Positions 58,529-64,000 of a stretch of DNA of 64,000 nucleotides are shown in pieces. Positions within the stretch are counted from its first letter, which is position 1. Each line of letters begins with the position of its first letter. A program made the position numbers and the translations under genes. The stretch spans positions 248,001 to 312,000 of the forward strand of contig NZ_ANBA01000008.1 of the NCBI RefSeq assembly GCF_000341085.1. The letters run 5' to 3'. The notes below the pieces were generated by a model. It was not told the DNA's origin. It did not search any database and worked only from the letters and a program-made list of their open reading frames with translations. Source of the DNA: Nocardiopsis ganjiahuensis DSM 45031. Lineage in GTDB: Bacteria; Actinomycetota; Actinomycetes; Streptosporangiales; Streptosporangiaceae.

Positions 58529-59362
58529 TCAGGCGACCGGCTGGTCGGTGCCGCGTTTGGCACGTTGGATCTGGGCGTAGACGCGGGCGCGCAGGTCGGT
58601 GAAGCGCTCGTCCTGGCGGGTGGTGAGCTGGTCGCGTTCCACCGGCAGGTCCACCGTGATGTCGTCCTGGACCACGGTGGGCGAGTTGGACAGCACCAGG
58701 ACGCGTTCGCCCAGGTAGACAGCTTCGTCGATGTCGTGGGTGACGAACAGTACCGTCACGCCCAGACGCTGCCAGATCTCGCGGACCAGGTCCTCCAGGT
58801 CGGCGCGGGTCTGGGCGTCCACGGCGGCGAAGGGCTCGTCCATGAGCAGCACCTGGGGCTCGTAGGCGATCGCGCGGGCGATGGCCACGCGCTGCTGCAT
58901 GCCGCCGGAGAGCTGCCAGGGGTAGGAGTCGGCGAACCCGGTCAGGCCGACCGCCTCGAGGGACTCGGTGACGAGTTCGGTGCGGCGGGCCTTGGGGAGC
59001 TTCTTCTCCTTGAGGGGCAGTTCGACGTTGTCGCGCACGCTCATCCACGCGAACAGGCTGCGTCCGTACTCCTGGAAGACGACGGCCATCCCGGGCGGCG
59101 GGGCCAGGACCGGCCGGTCGGCCAGTTCCACGGTGCCGCCGGTGGGCGCCATGAGCCCGGCGATGCACTTGAGCAGGGTGGTCTTGCCGCAGCCGGAGGG
59201 GCCGACCAGGCACACCAGCTCGCCCTCGGCGAGTTCGAAGGTCAGGTCGCGTACGGCCTCGACCGCCGTGGCGCCCCCGTTGTAGATCTTCTGCAGGCCG
59301 GTGACCTTGAGCATGGCGGGCCGTTCTCCCTGGTGGTTCGGCTGATGGTTCTGGTGGTTCAT
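58529..59362 (-). CDS. NitT/TauT-family ABC transporter ATP-binding protein
   Basis: A 277-residue ATPase of the nitrate/taurine/sulfonate/thiamin-precursor importer class. It has Walker A VGPSGCGKTTLLKCI, Q-loop FQEYGRSLFAWMSV, signature QLSGGMQQRVAIARAI, Walker B VLLMDEPFAAVD and VTHDIDEAVYL. ATG 59362 is directly coupled to the preceding permease gene (4 bases between stop and start) with GGGGGGAG upstream; an internal ATG at 59314 would drop an Asn-His-Gln-rich leader. Part of the operon with two permeases and two binding proteins. Confidence 0.9.
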   Translation of the reverse strand: MNHQNHQPNHQGERPAMLKVTGLQKIYNGGATAVEAVRDLTFELAEGELVCLVGPSGCGKTTLLKCIAGLMAPTGGTVELADRPVLAPPPGMAVVFQEYGRSLFAWMSVRDNVELPLKEKKLPKARRTELVTESLEAVGLTGFADSYPWQLSGGMQQRVAIARAIAYEPQVLLMDEPFAAVDAQTRADLEDLVREIWQRLGVTVLFVTHDIDEAVYLGERVLVLSNSPTVVQDDITVDLPVERDQLTTRQDERFTDLRARVYAQIQRAKRGTDQPVA

Positions 59363-59365
59363 GGC

Positions 59366-60250
59366 TCACTCCCCCCGGTTGGCGGCGCGCAGGCCGCGGT
59401 ACCAGCCCAGGACGCGCCCCTCGACGAGCTCGAACAGGGACGAGAGCACGAAGCCGATGACGCCCAGCAGCACCATGCCGGCCCACATCTCGGGGATGGC
59501 GAAGGTGCGCTGGAACTGGACGATGGCGAAACCCAGGCCGCTGGAGCTGGCGAACATCTCGCTGATCACCATGAGGATGATGGCCAGGGCCAGGGCCAGG
59601 CGCAGACCGGCCATGATCTGCGGGCCGGCCGAACGCAGCACCAGCACCCGCAGGCGGGTCAGGCCCGAGACGCCGTAGCAGCGGGCGGTGTCGGACAGGA
59701 CCGGGTCCACGGCGCGCACGCCCTCGACGGTGTTGAGCAGGACGGGCCACACGCAGCCGAAGACGATCACCATGATCTTCATGGAGTCGTCGATCCCGGC
59801 GAGCATGATCATCAGCGGGACGAGCACCGGCGGCGGGATGGCGCGCAGGAACTCCAGGACCGGTTCGATGGTGGCGCGCACGCGTGCGTCCAGGCCCAGC
59901 AGGACCCCCAGGCCCACACCGAGCACGGCGGCGATCGCGAAACCGGTGAGCAGGCGGCCCAGGCTGGGCAGCACGTCCACGAAGAAGCGTTCGGAGAACC
60001 ACAGGTCGGCGAAGGCCGAGGCGATGGCGGCGGGGGTGGGCGTGTAGAAGCCGGCGCCGGGTTGGGCGGTGACCGCCCAGTAGACGCCGACGATCAGGGC
60101 CGGCAGCGCCAGCACGTGCAGCAGGCGCAGGCCGGGGCCCGGGGCTCCGGGGCGGCGGCGCGTGCGGCGGGCGGGGGCGGTTCCGGCGGGGGGACTTCCC
60201 GTGCCGGCGGCGCCGGTGGTGCCGGGTTCGACGGTGGTGGGCCGGCTCAT
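59366..60250 (-). CDS. NitT/TauT-family ABC transporter permease, second
   Basis: A 294-residue permease of the SsuC/TauC type. After about 40 Pro/Thr/Arg-rich hydrophilic residues, about six helices follow. The EAA loop ARCYGVSGLTRLRVLVLRSAGPQIMAGLRLAL in parts is the ATPase contact, and FLRAIPPPVLVPLMIM is conserved. ATG 60250 overlaps the stop of the other permease gene (ATGA). Confidence 0.9.
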   Translation of the reverse strand: MSRPTTVEPGTTGAAGTGSPPAGTAPARRTRRRPGAPGPGLRLLHVLALPALIVGVYWAVTAQPGAGFYTPTPAAIASAFADLWFSERFFVDVLPSLGRLLTGFAIAAVLGVGLGVLLGLDARVRATIEPVLEFLRAIPPPVLVPLMIMLAGIDDSMKIMVIVFGCVWPVLLNTVEGVRAVDPVLSDTARCYGVSGLTRLRVLVLRSAGPQIMAGLRLALALAIILMVISEMFASSSGLGFAIVQFQRTFAIPEMWAGMVLLGVIGFVLSSLFELVEGRVLGWYRGLRAANRGE

Positions 60251-61113
60251 GCTGCGGCCTCCCCTCGGACGGAGGTGTGCCAGCGCAGGACGCGGCGTTC
60301 CAGGGCGCGCACACCGATGTTGATGACCACGCCGAGGATGCCGGTGGCGACGATCCAGGCGTAGACCAGGGCGACGGCGCCGCCCTGCTGGGCGTTGGTG
60401 ATCTGGTCCCCGATGCCGGGGGAGCCGATGATCAGCTGGGCGGTGATGGACAGGATGAGGCCGACGGCGGCGGCCAGGCGCAGCCCGGTCATCAGGTAGG
60501 GCAGCGTGGTGGGCCACACGACGTAGCGGATGCGGGCCAGGCGGCCCAGCCCGTAGGAGCGGGCGGTCTGTTCGGCGACCGGGTCCACGTCGGCCACTCC
60601 GTAGAGCACCTGGATGTAGATGAGCCAGAAGCAGGCGTAGACCACCAGGAGCAGGGTGGAGCGGATGTCGGTGCCGTACACGAGCACGGCCAGCGGGATG
60701 AGCGCCACCGAGGGGATGGGCCTCAGGAAGTCCACCGTGGAGGTGGTGAAGGCGCGCAGCCGGGGTGCGGCGCCCAGGGCGAAGCCGAGCAGGATCGCGG
60801 CGGCCAGGGCGATGCCCAGGCCCAGCGCCCACCCGTACAGGGTGTGGCCCACCGCCTCCCAGAAGGGGGCGGTGGTGGCGCGCTCGGCCAGGGTGGCCAG
60901 GACCTCCGAGACGGGCGGGAAGTAGCGTTCGGGCACCGCGCCCAGGCGGGGCGCCAGTTCCCACAGGGCGAGCAGGCCGGCGATGCCCAGGGCGCCCAGG
61001 AGGGGCCGGTTGGGTGCGGTGCGGCTGAAGGCGGAGTTCAGGGGGCGGGGGCGGCGGGTGCCGTCCGGCGGCGGGCCCGCGGCCACCGTGTCCCGGGTGT
61101 GTGTGGTGCTCAT
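60247..61113 (-). CDS. NitT/TauT-family ABC transporter permease, first
   Basis: A 288-residue permease of the SsuC/TauC type, about six helices. DFLRPIPSVALIPLAVLVYG and the EAA loop ARSYGLGRLARIRYVVWPTTLPYLMTGLRL in parts are family signatures. ATG 61113 overlaps the stop of the upstream binding-protein gene by four bases. Probably forms a heterodimer with the second permease. Confidence 0.9.
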   Translation of the reverse strand: MSTTHTRDTVAAGPPPDGTRRPRPLNSAFSRTAPNRPLLGALGIAGLLALWELAPRLGAVPERYFPPVSEVLATLAERATTAPFWEAVGHTLYGWALGLGIALAAAILLGFALGAAPRLRAFTTSTVDFLRPIPSVALIPLAVLVYGTDIRSTLLLVVYACFWLIYIQVLYGVADVDPVAEQTARSYGLGRLARIRYVVWPTTLPYLMTGLRLAAAVGLILSITAQLIIGSPGIGDQITNAQQGGAVALVYAWIVATGILGVVINIGVRALERRVLRWHTSVRGEAAA

Positions 61114-62075
61114 CGGATCAGCGCGTCCAGGTCGGGGGCGGAGTCGATGATGCCGTCGGTGACCATCAGTTCGGCCAGGGTCGACAGGGCGTCGCGGTCG
61201 ATCTCGGCGGGGAAGCGGGGCCAGCGCAGCTGGTCGAAGAGGGCGGGGTCGATCTCGGTGTAGGTGGTCAGGGTCTGGACGGTCTCCTCGCGGTTGGCCT
61301 CGGCGTAGGCCAGGGACTCGTTCATGGCCTCGGTGAAGGCGTCCACGGTCTCGGGGTCCTCGGCGGCGAGTTCCTCGGAGGTGAAGTAGGTGGCGATGGA
61401 CAGGTCCGGGTGCAGGTCCACGAAGTTGCCCGCGATCTCGGTGGCGCCCTGTTCCAGGGCGACGGTGAGGAAGGGCTCGACCACCCAGGCGGCGTCGACC
61501 TGGCCGTTGTCCAGGGCGCCGGGCATGTCCGGGAAGGCGAGTTCGATGAAGTCGAGGTCGGTGGGGTCCCCACCGGCCACGCGCACGGAGTTGCGGACCG
61601 AGGTGTCGCCGATGTTGTTGAGGTTGTCGATGGCCACGGTCGCACCGGCGAGGTCGGCCGGGCCGGTGACGTCGCTGTCGGCGGGCACGACCAGGGCGCT
61701 GTAGTCGGTGTCGGCGTCGCCGGTGGTGGTCATGCCGTTGGCGACCACGGTCAGGGGCAGGCCCTGTTCGCGGGCGATGATCAGGGAGGCGACGTTGCCG
61801 AAGGCGAAGTCGAGCTCTCCGCTGACCACGCGGGGGACGGTGGTGGCGCCGCCCCCGCCGGTCTCGATGGTCACGTCCAGGCCCCGTTCCTCGAAGAACC
61901 CCTGTTCGACGCCGAGGTAGATCGGGGCGACCGCGGTGATGGGCAGGACGCCCACGGTGACGGGGGTGAGCCCGCCCTCGGCCTCGGCGGTGTCTCCGGA
62001 GCCGCAGGCGGTGGCGGCCAGGGTGAGTGCGGCGCCGGCGGCGAGCACGCCCAGGGCGGTCTTGTTGGCGGTCAT
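61110..62075 (-). CDS. NitT/TauT-type substrate-binding lipoprotein, paralogue 1
   Basis: A 321-residue binding protein (SsuA/THI5-like). The signal peptide ends in lipobox LAATAC. VTVGVLPITAVAPIYLGVEQGFFEERGLDV in parts, VSGELDFAFGNVASLIIAREQGLPL in parts and DLHPDLSIATYF are typical. It is about 60 % identical by eye to the protein encoded just upstream. ATG 62075 has GGAGAGAACAC upstream. Ligands of the family include sulfonates, nitrate, pyrimidine precursors and aromatic carboxylates. Confidence 0.9.
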   Translation of the reverse strand: MTANKTALGVLAAGAALTLAATACGSGDTAEAEGGLTPVTVGVLPITAVAPIYLGVEQGFFEERGLDVTIETGGGGATTVPRVVSGELDFAFGNVASLIIAREQGLPLTVVANGMTTTGDADTDYSALVVPADSDVTGPADLAGATVAIDNLNNIGDTSVRNSVRVAGGDPTDLDFIELAFPDMPGALDNGQVDAAWVVEPFLTVALEQGATEIAGNFVDLHPDLSIATYFTSEELAAEDPETVDAFTEAMNESLAYAEANREETVQTLTTYTEIDPALFDQLRWPRFPAEIDRDALSTLAELMVTDGIIDSAPDLDALIR

Positions 62076-62175
62076 GTGTTCTCTCCTGGGGACGGACAGG
62101 ATCGTCGGTTCGGGTGTGGGGCGGCGGGGCGCGGGGGCAACGGGGCGGGGGTGGCGCAGGGGGCGGGGGTGGGCC

Positions 62176-63132
62176 CTAGTGCAGGAGGGCGTCGAGGTCG
62201 GGGGCCTCGTCCAGCAGGCCGTCGGTGACCATGAGTTCGGCGAGGACCTCCACGGACTCCTCGTTGATCTCCTCGGGGAAGCGCGGCAGGACCATCTGCT
62301 CGATGAGGTCGGGGTCGATCTCGGTGTAGGTGGCCAGGATGCGGCGGACCTCGTCGGGGTTGTCCTCGGCGTAGGCCAGGGACTCGTGGAGCGCCTCGGT
62401 GATGCCCTCGAAGAGTTCGGGGTCCTCGGCCAGGCGGTCCTCGGCGGTGAAGTAGGCGGCCACGGACAGGTCCGGGTGGGTGTCCACGAAGTTGGAGGCG
62501 ATCTCGCGGTGTCCGGCCTCGCGGATGGTGGAGGCGAAGGGTTCCACGGCCCAGACGGCGTCGATCTGTCCGGTCTCCAGCGCGGCGGGCATGTCGGGGA
62601 AGGGCAGTTCGACGAAGTCGACCTCGGCGGGGTCGCCGCCGGCCTCGCGTACGGACTCGCGGACGGTGGTGTCGCCGATGTTGTTGAGGTTGTTGGCGGC
62701 CACGGTCAGGCCCTCCAGCTCGGCGGCGCTGGTGACGTCGCTGTCGGAGAGCACGAACACGCCGCCGAAGTCGGCTCCCTGTTCACCGGCGCTGGTGACG
62801 CCGTTGGAGAGCGTGGTCAGGGGCAGGCCCTGTTCGCGGGCGACGACGAGGGAGACGACGTTGCTGAAGGCGAAGTCGAACTCTCCGCTGATCACCCCGG
62901 GGACGATCGCGGCCCCGCCGGATCCGGACTCCAGCTGGAGGTCGATGCCGCGTTCACTGAAGAACCCCTGTTCGACGCCGAGGTAGACGGGGGCCACGTC
63001 CACGATCGGGATGACCCCGGCGGTGACGGTGGTCAGGCCGTCGGCGCCGTCGGCTTCGTCGGCCGGGGAGCCGCAGGCCGTGGCGGCGAGCAGCGCCGCT
63101 CCCGTGGTGAGGGCGGCCAGGGTCGGACGCAT
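62176..63132 (-). CDS. NitT/TauT-type substrate-binding lipoprotein, paralogue 2
   Basis: A 318-residue binding protein, first gene of the operon. The lipobox is LAATAC. VTAGVIPIVDVAPVYLGVEQGFF, NNLNNIGDTTVRESVREAGGDP and ELMVTDGLLDEAPDLDALLH align along the whole length with paralogue 1, so the pair arose by tandem duplication. ATG 63132 follows GGAG by 7 bases; an upstream open extension of 41 codons has no signal sequence logic. Two binding proteins for one permease pair suggests two related ligands. Confidence 0.9.
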   Translation of the reverse strand: MRPTLAALTTGAALLAATACGSPADEADGADGLTTVTAGVIPIVDVAPVYLGVEQGFFSERGIDLQLESGSGGAAIVPGVISGEFDFAFSNVVSLVVAREQGLPLTTLSNGVTSAGEQGADFGGVFVLSDSDVTSAAELEGLTVAANNLNNIGDTTVRESVREAGGDPAEVDFVELPFPDMPAALETGQIDAVWAVEPFASTIREAGHREIASNFVDTHPDLSVAAYFTAEDRLAEDPELFEGITEALHESLAYAEDNPDEVRRILATYTEIDPDLIEQMVLPRFPEEINEESVEVLAELMVTDGLLDEAPDLDALLH

Positions 63133-63190
63133 CGCAACTCCAACTGGTGTGGGTGGGATGGGGGCGCAACCATCATTTTGTACGCTTAGC

Positions 63191-63232
63191 GAACATGTGT
63201 TCTGAAAGTGAACATAGGTGATCCGCATCACC
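63191..63232 (-). promoter_or_regulatory. Operator-like palindromes upstream of the importer operon
   Basis: GAACA-TG-TGTTC (63191-63202) and GGTGAT-CCGC-ATCACC (63217-63232) are perfect inverted repeats 60-100 bases upstream of the first binding-protein start. They are in the right place for a dimeric repressor or activator of the aromatic/organic-anion uptake operon. Confidence 0.5.
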
Positions 63233-63525
63233 GGGTCAAGGTGTGCTCCAGGCACATTTCGGATACGTGAACAGCGGAGGACGGGATGACCGTGCCTGTT
63301 CAGGGCGTTTCGCGGGCACCACGAAGCCCGCGGCCGAGGCGATGCCGGGGGCGCGGGACACGCGGCAAAGGGGCACGACGCTCAGGGGCGCGGAACAAAG
63401 GAACATGGGGCGCCCAGGGGACGCGAAGCGGAGGGACGCAGAATGCACGAGGGCGGGAGGCGCGGGGGCGCGGGCACCGGCGCTTGCACCAGCGCCTCGA
63501 CCGGCCCACAGGAACGCGAAGCAGG

Positions 63526-63544
63526 GTAGGGTAGCCTAACCAAA
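63526..63544 (+). promoter_or_regulatory. IdeR/DmdR-like iron box
   Basis: GTAGGGTAGCCTAACCAAA matches the 19-base iron-box consensus at 15 positions by eye. It lies about 80 bases before the sucrase/ferredoxin-like gene. Confidence 0.7.
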
Positions 63545-63624
63545 TCGCCACGCGAGTGGGATGCCCTTCGACGGCGTCCTCGCGTGTGCCCGGCAGTGAG
63601 CACCACCTGATTGGACGCAGACCC

Positions 63625-64000
63625 GTGCGGCTTCCCACCGCCCCGGACGGACGCCGAGGCTGTTCCGCCCTGGCGCGCTACACCGACGAGCAGATCGCGG
63701 GCACCGCGGGCCTCACCACCGGATGGCTCCTGATCGAACACGACGGCCCCTGGCGCCATCCGGCCTTCACCAGCCCCGGCCTGGACCGGGCCGTCATCTC
63801 CCAGTTGGCCGAGCGCATCGCCGGGCACGCCCTCAAGCCGCAGCTCATCAAGCGCCCCGGCGCCGAGCGCTCCCGGCCCGGCGCTCCGCGGCGGGCCTAT
63901 CTCGTCCACACCAGCCGCACCCGCCCCTGGGCCCGCCGGGTGGACTTCCACGACCTGTCCGAACTCCTGGACATCGACGTCACCGCCGCGGAGCGCCCCG
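63625..64000 (+). CDS. Sucrase/ferredoxin-like family protein, 5' part
   Basis: The first 125 codons of a gene cut by the window edge. CSALARYTDEQIAGTAGLTTGWLLIEHDGPWR in parts, QLIKRPG and SRTRPWARRVDFHDLSELLDID match the N-terminal half of the actinobacterial sucrase ferredoxin-like (Suc_Fer-like) family, thioredoxin-fold proteins whose C-terminal part carries an iron-sulfur cluster; that part is not visible. GTG 63625 is the only workable start in frame. The iron box upstream implies repression when iron is plentiful. Confidence 0.8.
   Translation, partial: MRLPTAPDGRRGCSALARYTDEQIAGTAGLTTGWLLIEHDGPWRHPAFTSPGLDRAVISQLAERIAGHALKPQLIKRPGAERSRPGAPRRAYLVHTSRTRPWARRVDFHDLSELLDIDVTAAERP

Larger units (their letters stand above)
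63133..63624. other. Intergenic region between divergent genes
   Basis: No gene is supported in these 490 bases. It contains operator-like palindromes near the importer operon (63191-63232), a purine-rich stretch (about 63340-63480), and an iron box at 63526-63544 facing the partial gene. Confidence 0.45.

Noticed and set aside
1..64000. CRISPR arrays, tRNA and rRNA genes
   Set aside because: No regularly spaced repeats, cloverleaf-like stretches or rRNA-like segments were recognised when reading the window; a dedicated scan would be needed to exclude a single divergent tRNA.

Overview
The window is high-GC (roughly 70-75 %) DNA from an actinomycete. A four-gene conservon (sensor kinase, Roadblock, DUF742 and Ras-like GTPase), IdeR/DmdR-type iron boxes, a SARP regulator, a phosphoketolase/acetate kinase pair, frequent GTG starts and 1-4 base stop/start overlaps all fit. 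Nocardiopsidaceae or a neighbouring family is my inference; no marker gene proves it. I saw no rRNA, tRNA or CRISPR array.

Layout. 0-6.5 kb: membrane proteins, a tyrosine recombinase, a large protein with a Pro/Glu-rich tail and an amino-acid permease. 6.8-9.6 kb: a two-component pair and a methyltransferase. 9.7-12.4 kb (minus): hydrolase, exonuclease III and a XerC/D-type recombinase. 12.6-19 kb: a reductase/epimerase, the ackA-xfp operon, a VOC protein and an APH-fold kinase. 19.0-20.4 kb is mostly non-coding, with AT-rich palindromes and DnaA-box-like words. 20.4-22.7 kb: a membrane protein, a MerR regulator divergent from an SDR, and a zinc-finger mini-protein. 22.8-27.6 kb: a complete urea ABC importer, urtABCDE, whose leader can fold so that the urtA Shine-Dalgarno is paired. 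27.7-33.9 kb: winged-helix protein, GNAT-like acyltransferase, an AMP-binding enzyme with a degenerate P-loop, an MFS exporter and a pterin dehydratase. 34.5-38.4 kb: the conservon cvnABCD. 38.5-41.7 kb: a SARP divergent from a dehalogenase-like hydrolase, with an 11-bp-spaced direct repeat between them. 41.7-46 kb: a siderophore ABC importer with two iron boxes. 46-48.6 kb: a TSUP transporter and an MhqD/MhqO-like quinone-detoxification pair. 49.1-51 kb: an IS200/IS605-family element with divergent tnpA and tnpB, flanked by two small zinc-ribbon genes. 51-54 kb: a secreted or anchored protein, a very basic repeat protein, an MFS exporter and a decayed fragment of that exporter gene. 54.1-57 kb: LysR, DUF817 and SDR genes. 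57-63.1 kb (minus): a NitT/TauT-type ABC importer with two tandem paralogous binding proteins, followed by an aldehyde dehydrogenase. 63.6 kb to the end: the start of a sucrase/ferredoxin-like gene behind a third iron box.

The main functional themes are nutrient uptake (urea, ferric siderophore, an organic anion or aromatic compound) and its control by nitrogen, iron and small-molecule regulators. Most genes are ordinary chromosomal genes. The parts most worth checking are the urtA leader, the IS605 element with a TnpB that appears to start at CTG plus its presumed omega RNA, the basic RNPLK-repeat protein, the SARP box, and the AMP-binding enzyme lacking the usual phosphate-binding lysine. 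Top-strand composition is strongly C-rich from about 6.6 to 33 kb whatever the gene direction, then balanced to G-rich from about 37 kb.
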